DNA of 64,000 bases from Phellopilus nigrolimitatus (taxonomy: Eukaryota > Basidiomycota > Agaricomycetes > Hymenochaetales > Hymenochaetaceae): positions 1-64,000 of the forward strand of contig JAJOHG010000112.1 in the NCBI GenBank assembly GCA_021029095.1, in the 5' to 3' direction. The notes under the pieces were generated by a model. The model was given only the letters and a program-made list of their open reading frames with translations. It was not told the origin of the DNA and made no database searches. This document shows, in pieces, positions 23,213 to 33,260 of the stretch. The position numbers and the translations under genes were made by a program. The stretch's first letter is position 1. Every line of letters begins with the position of its first letter.

Positions 23213-23851
23213 AGCGCCAAAAAAAAGCCCCCGAATGTATTCTTTACGGTTTAAAGTTCGCCTTCGTTTCCGCGGCGCCTGGGGCCGCCAGCGCGTTTGA
23301 CCGGTGTTTAGTAGTTTATAGACTCTTGGATTTTTTGGGACGGACGGGATGGAATAGATACCATATATTAGGCTCTGACAGCACTGAGGCTGTCGCGTTA
23401 CATGGATGGAAGTTTATATTCAAGTTATATCATGGTTTTAACGAGTCGCTAGCGCGCATCGCTGATTGTAGGTTCAGACTTAACGAGTCTGTTTCATCGA
23501 CTGGGGCCTTGTTGCCTTTTCATCCTCGAGGTAGTGTTTTGTTTGCTGTCGCAGACGCAAGAATGCACCAAGGATGTCGGCTTATTGGGACGACCTCCTC
23601 AATCCCGGAGGGATTAAATGTTGGCTTATTATTATGAGACAACTAGTATATTTGCACAAAAATTGTTCTTCACTTGGTATCGGAAATGCTTTTACCGAGC
23701 GCGCGAGTACGAGGCAAACCAGTGAATCAAACCAAATTTTAAATCACAAACCACAATAGTTATGCCACACAACAGCACCCGTCGTCTCAAAAGTGCCCGT
23801 TCCAACAGGGTTATCAGAGCATGGCCCCGTATACAGGGCTCCTGATAATAG
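23213..23851. other. Intergenic stretch
   Basis: Downstream of DUF6534. AT-balanced DNA without a supported gene. Confidence 0.4.
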
Positions 23852-23894
23852 TAGGGGAGCTCAAAGTTGACTGAGACGCCTGCCTTTCACAGCG
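23852..23894 (+). repeat. Fragment of the foldback repeat at the outer edge of arm 2A
   Basis: TAGGGGAGCTCAAAGTTGA, then CTGAGACGCCTGCCTTTCAC, ending AGCG: the first part of the foldback element at 30,126, with an internal deletion of about 17 bp, in the same orientation. It ends where similarity to the second arm of inverted duplication 2 begins. Confidence 0.7.
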
Positions 23895-24614
23895 GCCAGT
23901 TCCTCGTTCGTTCCTGACCTATGGTCCGCTGCTTACGACTTGTACAAGGGAGTCTCGTCTCAGAGAACACACACCATCGCTATCTACCGCATGTGTCTTG
24001 CATATCCGAACACCTAGAATAAAGAGCAGTGCTCTGACCGCTTTCGGAAGCTCTACTCGCGCATCGCTTCACAGAGAGACGCGTCTACGGTCCGGAGGCG
24101 ACCAGTTTTGAGCTTCATATACGTTGGATCGTAAGTCAAAAATCATCTCGGTCTCGAGTACAGATTTGGAAGCCTAGGATAACTAGTGCAGAGGGTTCCG
24201 CTCCGGGACCGCAGAAAGGAAGGGCGTACGGAGCACCCTTGAGTGGAAACTGAGGATCTCGGTCGAACAGCGCGCGCATCGGGGACCATTGGGAAGTAGC
24301 GCACGGCCTGCTCTCTCTGCCTTTTCTTCCACCTACTCACTCGAGGCGCGCAGCGTTCCAGACTCAGAGCTTGTTTTTTGCATCCGACCATGGAGGACAT
24401 CGTGAGCGAGGCCAGTTGCCACATTGTTACAAACCTACAGCAATGCTCCTGAGCCCCAACAGCTTTGCTTTCCACCTCTGCAACATTGTGCGCATTGCTA
24501 TCCACGACGGACTGGTAACCATCGTAGCAGCTGGTTACCAGCCTGGCGCAATTTGTGCGAGACATACAAAAATGTGCGCCCTGCCGTGCATATTGGCCAT
24601 TTTATCATCGAGAA

Positions 24615-26313
24615 ATGCCTTTCGATGTCTATGCAGTTCCTGACGAAGTCTGGTTCAAAATCGCGTTGTGTTTGAGCTTAAAGGATGCCATGCATCTCGA
24701 GGCTGTGGGTGTTCTCAATATGCTTACCTGGCCGAACAGCACTTCCATATACTTATTTACTTTGTTTCAGACGTGCAAGTTCTTCCTTGCGGTTGTTTCC
24801 AACAAATCCTTCTGGCTAAAACACCTCCGTGCGCTGGACCAAGACCACGCGCCCGATTTACCCCGCCACATCTCCGTCAGCGAGCTCCCTTGGTCTGAGC
24901 TGCGCTCCCTAGTTGTGCGCGCACACCGTCGGCATTCCAACTGCACCGACTTGCATACCACCCCGCTGCAGCCCACACGCGAGGTTATAGTTCCCAGTAA
25001 GTGGGAGATTAATTATGAGGGAGAGACCGACGGAGAGTGGCGTTATGAGCTGCTCCCGGGGGGCACACTACTTCTGGTCATGAGGCGTCCGGGATACTTA
25101 CAGTGCTGGGATGTGCGGGATAAGCACTGTGTCTGGACGTACCAGCCGGACACCTCGTCTGTCACGAGCGACATGCCGGACACCTCGTCTGTCACGAGCG
25201 ACATGCAGATGCCAGAAGTGTGCGACTTCAGCTATGACATGCAGGCCAACGGCGACGTGCGCGTGCTCGTGGTGAGCGAATCTACTGATAATGAACCCAC
25301 TGAAATGTAAGAAACGCATTATCGACTCGAGCGGAACATTTAAACTGCCATGTCATACTGATACTCTACTGCTATTCAGAACTCTAGAAATAATCCAAAT
25401 CCAGCCCCAGACAGGGACAGAGACACCGCTTTACAAGTCCGAGCCGAAAGGCCTTAATGAATCGAACGGGATAGTATCATTTTCAAAGTTGAGTGGCGAT
25501 GTGTTAGCAGTCTGCTTGTACGGCCAACTTGTCCTGACATTCTGGAAAGAAGGCCGCTCGGTCACAATTTGTGAGGTGCGTATCTGTACATCTTATGAAG
25601 GCACAGAAGTTGAAAATGATCAATTTTTCTCTGTACAGAGTCTTTTCGTCGCCGCAGACCTGATTGACGGCTATCTCATTGGCGTGGTCCACGGGAGCAA
25701 GTTAGTTATTGCCACTCAGCTTTCGTCCATACACGACATCCGGCCTTGCGCTGCGATATCACATCCAACACCAGAACTGTCGCTCGACAAGATTCCTTAT
25801 GCCAGCTGTCTCATCCCCTCTCGCCCACACTTGAGCTTTATGCTAGCCGCATTTTCCGTCTGCACCTTCCATTGGATGGCCGAGGCAGAAAGAAAACGGA
25901 AAGGTATCGCGATCACCGTGACAAGCCATGTATGGAATGAACAAATCTCGCGCCTCTCTTCTGTAGTGGACTCTTTTGCCCTGGAGACTGCTGCAGACAT
26001 ACCCAGCGCGTCTGGGTCTGAGGCCGTGTGTCCAAATGACGGCATTCCACACCTTATGCAGGTTGTGCATTCAAAGTCCATAGTCTTCAACAGCCTTGCG
26101 AGTCAACCCTCACAAGCCGGCTCGACAGCGATCTTCTCTAAATGGAATGAAGCCTTCATGTGGGAGTTCGCTACCATCTCTCATGGGAAAGAAGTAGTAT
26201 TCCACACTCTCGACATTCCAGACAAGGTGAACGTGTATGTAGAGTTCTACAGCGGGGCAACTCACTTCCAGGCAAAGGACGGCAAATCTGTCGTCATCAA
26301 GTATTTCGACTAA
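24615..26313 (+). CDS. F-box protein A, copy in arm 2A
   Basis: Predicted substrate receptor of an SCF ubiquitin ligase, 498 residues. Exons 24,615-24,704, 24,771-25,306, 25,380-25,575 and 25,639-26,313. The F-box lies at about residues 6-45 (VPDEVWFKIALCLSLKDAM, then TCKFFLAVVSNKSFW across the first intron). The rest is a beta-rich region of WD-like strands (WDVRDKHCVWTY, LTFWKEGR, VYVEFYSGATHF) ending VVIKYFD. The 63-nt third intron is in frame and could be retained. This copy has a 30-bp in-frame tandem duplication (PDTSSVTSDM twice) that the arm 2B copy lacks. Start chosen at MPFDVYAVP, conserved in both copies. Nuclear or cytosolic; target unknown. Confidence 0.82.
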
Positions 26314-26396
26314 GGATTTGTATGTTGACTGAATTGTGTTTTTCAGTCGACACATAGATATCAGCTTATCGTCGAGTAATATTTGTCAATTGAAAC

Positions 26397-27100
26397 TGTT
26401 GAGATTATGGACTGTGACTGTGACGTTCTGTGACTTAGTACTATACAGTAGCAGACTTTATAGTCGGACTACAGTGCGTGAAGGCAAGACCTTGCAACTG
26501 CATACAGCCTCGAATTTTGCGAGTTAGAAAATTCGGGTTGCACTTTCGTAATAGAAGTAAGAAAGATATGCACATTTATGCAGTTTCCCGTTTTTGGTAA
26601 TAATGTTTCAAAAATTTCGCTGAAAAATAAATAATAAGTAAATAAATAATAAACTAAATAATAAACAGTTACATCTGTATCTCAAATAAGCCTATACAAG
26701 CCGTAAAATGGCCGAACGGAGTGTATAAACATCATCAGGGCGGATTTTCATTTAAGTTAAGCGAGTATATTATGTAATACAGTCTAAATATGGTAAGCCG
26801 CTACATATTATTACTATGTATAGTACTTGTTTCAAAACTTTTCAGTCAAAATTTTTGTTTTTCAGCAACTCATAAAACTCTTCAACAGGCGTTGAAGATA
26901 TGGTTTATCCCTATCCGAATCAACTCTAAATGAGGCTAACCATATGATACAGCGAGGCTAGAAACCAGAGGTTTTCGGAGCTTGCCAGGTTGTTACTTCT
27001 TGCCTTCACGCACTGTAGAGCGGTTTGTAGTTCTTGGTCGGAAATAACTGCGTTATCGAAGGCCCAGCAAAAAGCTCGACTTCTGAATTTCTTTAGAAAC
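26397..27100. repeat. 704 bp segment present only in arm 2A
   Basis: Bounded by direct GAAAC repeats (26,392-26,396 and 27,096-27,100). The matching place in arm 2B (53,700-53,704) has one copy of the pentamer and nothing between. It contains MITE-3 and AT-rich DNA with AATAAATAAT-type repeats near 26,625-26,670. Most simply a deletion in arm 2B between 5-bp microhomologies. Confidence 0.75.
26472..27015. mobile_element. MITE-3, 544 bp, TA-flanked
   Basis: Perfect inverted ends CAGTGCGTGAAGGCAAGA, flanked by TA (26,470-26,471 and 27,016-27,017). AT-rich interior without a transposase. The first five terminal bases match MITE-1, suggesting the same transposase superfamily. Partly overlapped by shadow frames on the minus strand. 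Confidence 0.8.
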
Positions 27101-28398
27101 GTTGTGTAGCAGACTATGAATCCTTGGAATATAAAACTGCAGCGACTGTTTACAATGCATGACTTGAGTGTAACATGTGCGTGGCACAGACGCACATGGC
27201 ATGTGGCGAGGCTGGTGTAGATGTGGAAGAGACAGAGCGACGCGGTGCCTATGCAGCCTACCGGGAGGGGCGTGAAGTCCGGGTTGATTAATTGTGTCGT
27301 TCCTTCAACATTCACGACTGAGCGTACTGAGGAATAGCGCGAGAATCCAAGAGCCGGGAACGAGCTGGCGTAGAAACTGCGGGCCATGCCGATTCAGTTG
27401 TGGACTGAGAAACGGGCATCAGCGAAGGTGAAATAAAAGCGGCCGTGTTGACGCTTGCATGCAGAGATAGTGTTCTCAAAGGCCAGGTCGGTTCGGGTCA
27501 GGGTGTTTCCCACTGACCCTGACCCGACCTGGTCAGTGTCTACGGGCGAGCATTTACGGCATATTGCTCGGAGCCCGTTGAAAAGGAGGATGGACCCGTC
27601 CTTGAGGCACCCTGCATAATTCGCTTCTTCCTTCGTGGGCGGTACTGACGCCGCTTTCTGCAGCTCCTGTTGTTCAGTGGGCGGGTGCTTAGATCCAAAC
27701 CAGTCCGCGCACTGTGTACGATATCCGCGAACCGGAAAAGAATCCGTTCTCCCCATTGACCGAGTCACGCTTCCCGTATCAATGTCTTGCGTTGCGGCGC
27801 ATTGTTGGTGCCGACACATTCCCGCGTCGTCCTCGCAGCCCGCGCGGGTGCCTCAGCGCCGTCCCCCTGCCGTACCTGTACATAATTCTCAGCTCGCCTT
27901 GCCCAGCTGACAGAGACGCTTCTAGATTTTGGCCCGTGTGCAGGAGGCGCGCACCGTCGAGTGTTTGTAAGGAGGATCGCACTTGAACTAGGAAAGCCTG
28001 CCGAACAGACTCCAGCGCGCACCCGCGAAATCTGGGCCAGCAAAGGCCCGTCTCGAGCGCCAGTGCGGTCGCGTGTAGCTCGTTTGCAAGAAATGTCAAC
28101 CGAGGAGTATTTACAATGAGGGTCGTGCGAAGGACTACATGCAGGGAGACAGCAAACAAACCGCCAGAGCGCTCGAGAGCGCAAGGAACGCGCCCTTGCA
28201 AGATATATTGGAGCTGGGGCTGCGTTAGATAACAAGGTGATCTCCAAAGACAAGATGCAGAACTGAAATGCTGAAAGACAAAGATAGAACACAGCTTAAT
28301 GGCGAAGGTTACATACGCTCTACGCAAAAAAAAAAAAAAAAAAAAAAAAACGGATCGCGTGGCAACGAAACAAAAGTGTCACGGGCGATAACTCCCAG
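27101..28398. other. Interval between convergent F-box genes in arm 2A
   Basis: About 1.3 kb conserved nearly unchanged at 52,349-53,700. Overlapping open frames of up to 182 codons exist on the minus strand (27,779-28,327), one containing ANELHATALALETGLCWPRF, but I cannot assign them or join them by splicing. It also holds a long imperfect palindrome (27,483-27,532) and a poly(A) run at 28,326-28,350. It may be a decayed third gene. Confidence 0.4.
27483..27532. repeat. 50-bp imperfect palindrome
   Basis: CCAGGTC(GGTTC)GGGTCAGGGT pairs with ACCCTGACCCGACCTGG around a short loop: 17-bp stems with a 5-base bulge. Conserved in arm 2B at 53,256-53,306. Confidence 0.7.
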
Positions 28399-29992
28399 CT
28401 AATCAAAATACGAGATCCTCGCTTCGCATGATTTGCTCGACGACGAACGCTTTTCCATCCAGAGAATAGCACCGCTGTACGGATCCATTCCGTAGCAATC
28501 GATTCCGCGAGGCGGTAGCTTGCGACACAGCCTGTCGTTTGGCTCATCTCGAATTATCCGATGTATGTCAGACCCGTAAAGTCCCTGCGACCCCGGAACA
28601 GCAAGTCGCCCAGACTGAGATGAAACTATTCCAGGCCGAAGTTCGTCACCATCAAGATGAAGTGATGCTGTGTATTTATACTCGAATGTCCGTGCCTGAG
28701 GTGTGAAGGAATAGGGCAGAGCCATTATGCTAGAACCATGATCTCCACGGAAAGACGCGAAGAGACATATATAAATATTGCTCTCCTGTCTCCAGAACGC
28801 ATTAAATGCCTGCATATCAATTGCGTACGGGTGACAGTTGCTGAGCTGGAAGTCTGCTTCTGTTACAGCTGGTGAAGTATTCATGTGAATGGCCGGCGGT
28901 GGTCCCCCCTGTCCAGACAGAGCTTCAAGAGCCTGATGGACGTCCGTCACTCGCAGTATGAAGTTTTTGGCCGGGTGCACAGGAAAGTGGACGGTAAACA
29001 GAAATCTCCGGACTAGTCGGCTTGCTTCTATGATACTATCCTAAAGCGATTAGAAATGAGAAACAGCACTCGTTGCTAACGGCGGCGAAGCTTACGCATT
29101 CAAAACTCGCGCAACAAGACAATTTCCAATCTAAAAAGCTCATGTCTTTTGTATGGCCGACGAGGACAATGTGATCGCCCTGCAAGTATAAATTACGCGG
29201 ATAAACGCCGTTTAGTCGGTGATCGTATATCGTGTCCGAGCGCCTTTGACGAAGGTCGATTTCAAAAACCTTGATTGCCGTCCTGAAAAGCGAATATGTC
29301 AATGCACACTTGTTTGCCAAATTAAAGAAGAAACAAAATCAGACACTTTATGTCTTGTAGAAGAATCAGTCACAGCCAAGGCAACTCTCAGTACGTTCTC
29401 CGCGATACGATCTACTCCATACCCCCACAGCCTCCGTGCAGGTGAGTCGGAGCAGTCTGGGTCTGGATATAGCCAGATCTGCTCGTCATTCGATACTTCA
29501 AGTAATTGCACGTAGTCATCCAGGTACGATCGGCATGTCGACCATTGGACCACCAAATAGTCACCTCCTGACACGATATAAGCTTTCTCGACGACCAGAG
29601 CAGGCTTTCGTATGGGTTTATCAAAGATGACCTTGATTTCGCGCGTGGCTTTTGGAGAAGGCGAGTTCCAGTTCTTGTTTCCGCGCACGGCACGAACGAC
29701 CAGCGCCTTAAGGCCGGTGCAGTCAAGCGACTCGAGCGAGACGTGTGGAGGAAGGTCTGGCGCGCACTCATTGGGAAGACCACGCAAGTGGGCCAACCAA
29801 AGGTGTCGGGTAGCAGCTATATCTCGCAGGACTCTGCACGTCTGTAAAATGACATTTAGTCCCGCTGCCGGACAGATGGCCAAGGTAACGCGCCGTCTCG
29901 ATCCGCAGCACATCCTCCACATCGCAAAGAGCGAGAACTCTCAGCAAGACGTCCGTGGAGAGGTCGACGAGCCTCTGCTGCTTCGATATCAT
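28399..29992 (-). CDS. F-box protein B, copy in arm 2A
   Basis: Predicted F-box substrate receptor, 474 residues; paralogue of F-box A, ending in the same ISYFD-type C-terminus. Exons on the minus strand: 29,894-29,992, 29,345-29,841, 29,096-29,282 and 28,399-29,040; the frame closes exactly. The F-box (LVDLSTDVLLRVLALCDVED) starts at about residue 8 and continues after the first intron as TCRVLRDIAATRHLWLAHL. That first intron only fits as a GC..AG intron (ACG/GCGCGT), in both arms. The rest is beta-strand-rich (VVQWSTCRSYLDDYVQL, WLYPDPDCS, YGMDPYSGAILW). This copy differs from the arm 2B copy mostly in its first two exons. Confidence 0.8.
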
Positions 29993-30125
29993 TCTGGAGG
30001 AGGAGCTGCTGCAGAGAAGTGGATTCGAACAAGCTATGTAGCGGAGAAGTTGGTCGAGGTCCAGTGACACGTGTGACTTACGTATGTACACCCGAAAGTA
30101 GATTACCTTGTTTGGTCACCCACAA

Positions 30126-30633
30126 TAGGGGAGCTCAAAGTTGAGCTCGTCTTTCCTGAGACTGAGATGCCTGCCTTTTACAGCGATTCAGAGATGACCC
30201 GGCATGTCGGCTTTGAAGCTCGCTACAGAGCTTGGTCAGCTCGCAAACACGACCACCGGCAACCTATTCAGGTGCACTAGGGTTTAAGATATCGAGGTAC
30301 TCGTTCCGAAAGCAATCGACATCCTCACAGCCTCGATTGTCCTTCTAAAACATTATAGAAATAGCATTTGGTCGCTCTACAATAAATATTTTGTAAACAT
30401 ATATAGAAGAAAATAAAAATAAAAATAAAAACTCATGACGCATGCTTGTGCCGGAGCGTGCCAATTTGATGCGAAGCAAGCGTAACCCTATTAGTATTAT
30501 ACCTGAATGTAGTGTAGGTTGCCGGAGGTCGCGTTTGCGAGCTGCAGCGAGCTTGAAAGCCGACATGCCGGTCATCTGTAGAAGGCATGCATCTCAGTCT
30601 CAGGAAAGACGAGCTCAACTTAAAGCACCCCTA
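30126..30633. repeat. Foldback element with about 100-150 bp inverted ends
   Basis: Starts TAGGGGAGCTCAAAGTTGAG and ends with its approximate complement (GCTCAACTTAAAGCACCCCTA). Similarity continues inward on both sides (CTCGTCTTTCCTGAGACTGA, GGCATGTCGGCTTT, GCTCGCAAACACGACC). TA borders suggest a transposon-derived foldback or MITE. It starts within 10 bp of the inner end of arm 2A. Confidence 0.75.
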
Positions 30634-33260
30634 CTAGCTTTCGAGTCCACGTCCATACTTCGTTATAACACTCACGTTTTCTCGCATTTGGAGTTGAGGC
30701 GTAAGACGAAGCAAGTTTGAGCTCTTTCTGAGTCTTGGAGCGACGAACAGCGCTAAAAAAGGAAAACAACGCCGAGCTCAAGCACCATGTCTTTGAATCG
30801 GGTATCCTTGAAATGGCTGGACTTCTCAGACTGGTTTCAAAAGAATGCCGTAGAGCGAAGCTAGGAAGCTGTCGGAGGAAGAAAAGTCGCGTCACCGCGT
30901 CGACGACGGAGCGTCCGAGTCCTCACGATTGTGCGCGTTGTGACTGTCCACACCTGTACTCCTGCACAACGACCAACATCCCTTGGGAGGAGAAGAAACT
31001 CGCATGTCTTGCTAATCTAGACCACGATTATGCAGGAAAGATTCCATTTCATAAAGAGGCTCGGAAGGCTGAGGCTGACGGCGGTCTGCGGTCTGCCAGC
31101 CTCCTCCCTCGAACGGGCTTATGCTATATAAACCTGTTTCTCTGCCCTTTCCTTGTCTTCTTCATCTTTTGTTTCTCTCGCACTCGCAGCCAAGACGCTG
31201 CCCGAACACTTCGCCCGTCAGCGCTGTCCTAGTCGTCAGAATTAACATTGACGGGCCGTAACACCGCAAGCTCGAAACACCCTGCTCGCTCGCTTTTCCG
31301 CGAACTTGACTTTGCTCCTTGGTTCGATAAGCCACGCTTTCGCGAGAAGTTAGTCAGGAAAACTGTCAGAACGGCAATGTTTACGTTACGCTTGCCTAGG
31401 AACGACCCGAGCACCACCCTCCTGATCTGGCGTAGAGGTCAAGAGAAGATGGAGAACTTATGTTCGGAAATGTGAACCTCTCTACTTCTGAGCCTTCAGT
31501 AACGTTGCGGACGTTGCGGACGACAAATATTTAGTCCCGATACTTGTTCAAGTTCTTGAGGTCCACAGAGACTTGAAGACCTCATTCTCCCTCTTGGCTT
31601 CAAACAAATGCGGACTTACTGCCCTGGCTCTCCTATATCTAACACCGATTCGTGAGTTCGACTTAGAAAGTACACGATGATCAGAAACTTCGTCGTAATT
31701 TCCACAACGGCCGAGAATGTATTGCTCCACTGTTCTCGAAAGGACGTTTCATCCGGTAGAACGGAGTATTGCACCGGGCGGTGTTTCGGGATAAGTAGCT
31801 ACTTCCGGTGAGTTTCGCTATTTGACTTTTCCTTTCTCGTTCATCTGATTCTCCATTCTGAATCTATTGGACAAGACTGAATTGGACACTCTTCCTCGTT
31901 TCTGAAAGTACGCACAGCTGTTACGTACGCGTAAGCGCTTTTCGATAAGGGACTTCAGACTCGAGAGCGAGCTTCTTCGCTCCGCACGATTAAAAATAGT
32001 GCCAGTACTAACTTTGAGGCGCATGGAGTAGCCCCGATACACCATGCCCACCCCAAAGGGTCAAGCGGAAAAGTTCGATGTCGACATGACGCAACCGACT
32101 TCTTCAGGTGCCATTCGCTTGCTCGACAAGACCTCATACGTCACTGCGGGCTACGGCGAATTCGGGATATCTTCACCTCATCTCTCGTCGTGGATAAGTC
32201 GTCTTCGTCGTCTTCACGACCTTATCGTCTTCCTTTTTGCCGGCAAGGACGCTCGCTGCACTGACGCCTTTTCATGCAAGTTGATGTCGCCCAGTCCCAG
32301 ACTTCGCTCTTCGAATTCAAGCGCTCCGAAAGTGAACAGACGCCTAAACTCGAAATAACCCTCAGGCACTTCCACACCCCGCTCTGGCAATGGCATGCCC
32401 TCGAGAAAGTCCCGCATGCGCCATCACCTGATCTTGAAGTACTCTTATCCTCTCGCTCTTGCATTTGGATCCTGCCTAGACGTCAACTGCTCCGTGCGGC
32501 TGAAATCGCCCGCCCTAATCTTCGAATATTCGCCACGGCGGACGACATATAAACAAAGGAGAAGGTTTGACCCCGGGAACTTGGAAAGAGATGAACGGGA
32601 GCAACCGTTCCCAATCGGAGATCCTTATATAATCCGTACGTTTTCGTCCCTGGTCGCCTACTTAATATCACTCATCATAACATACGTAGAGACGTTGAGA
32701 TGAAAGCTTATACCAACTGGCATCCTGGAGGGCATATGCAATAACCACTTCACCGGACCGTTCAATGTCGGAGACGTCCGGGAGGCTACAGTTCCTTACA
32801 AGCCTTTTGCACGAGGAGATCACAGGCACCAGGTTCGAGTGCGCTCTATAATTTTATCAGGTTCACCGAACGATGATTGCGATCGGTGCTTATTTTCATT
32901 GGGTTCCACGGTTACAATGCGTCATTTTATTCTTGAACAAGTTTCCGGTTACAGAAAGAACATTGATTTTATACTGCTTTATGTGCGTGCGCGAATGCCA
33001 GTTAGATGTTTTTTGATCTGACAAAGAACATTGTTATCGGATGCAAGACGTAGTAGTCAGGTCGCAGTTTTACGAGGGGAAGTGGCTTACAAAACTCGTA
33101 TGCATGTAGATATTGAGAACGCAAAGCAAGGCACAACAGGACGGTAAAATCAAAACACGAAAACGAATCAATCAAGTAAAGGTCTAAGGTATGGTAGCAC
33201 CGCTTTCAGATACATGAGCTGAATTCCCAGGTCCATCTCGCCTACAGCCGATTTTGACGT
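30634..33260. other. Gene-poor stretch
   Basis: No gene I can support. A 165-codon frame at 30,735-31,232 and shorter ones at 32,044-32,552 (starting MPTPKGQAEKFDVDMTQPTS) lack family resemblance. A promoter-like segment (TATATAAA near 31,123, then CT-rich DNA) lies in this stretch, but no convincing gene follows it. Confidence 0.4.

Larger units (their letters stand above)
23896..30118 (+). repeat. First arm of inverted duplication 2 (arm 2A)
   Basis: Reverse complement of 50,637-56,165. Carries F-box gene A (plus) and F-box gene B (minus), tail to tail. From about 25,300 to 26,395 the two arms show essentially one difference. The outer 0.7 kb and the inner 0.5 kb are clearly more diverged. 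This arm is longer mainly because of a 704 bp segment missing from the other arm. Confidence 0.88.

Noticed and set aside
26926..27387. 153-codon minus-strand frame overlapping MITE-3
   Set aside because: It runs across the MITE and the 704 bp segment absent from the other arm, so it is not a conserved gene.
32044..32552. Possible retrotransposon gag fragment (MPTPKGQAEKF...)
   Set aside because: No zinc knuckle, protease or reverse transcriptase motif nearby and no long terminal repeats seen.
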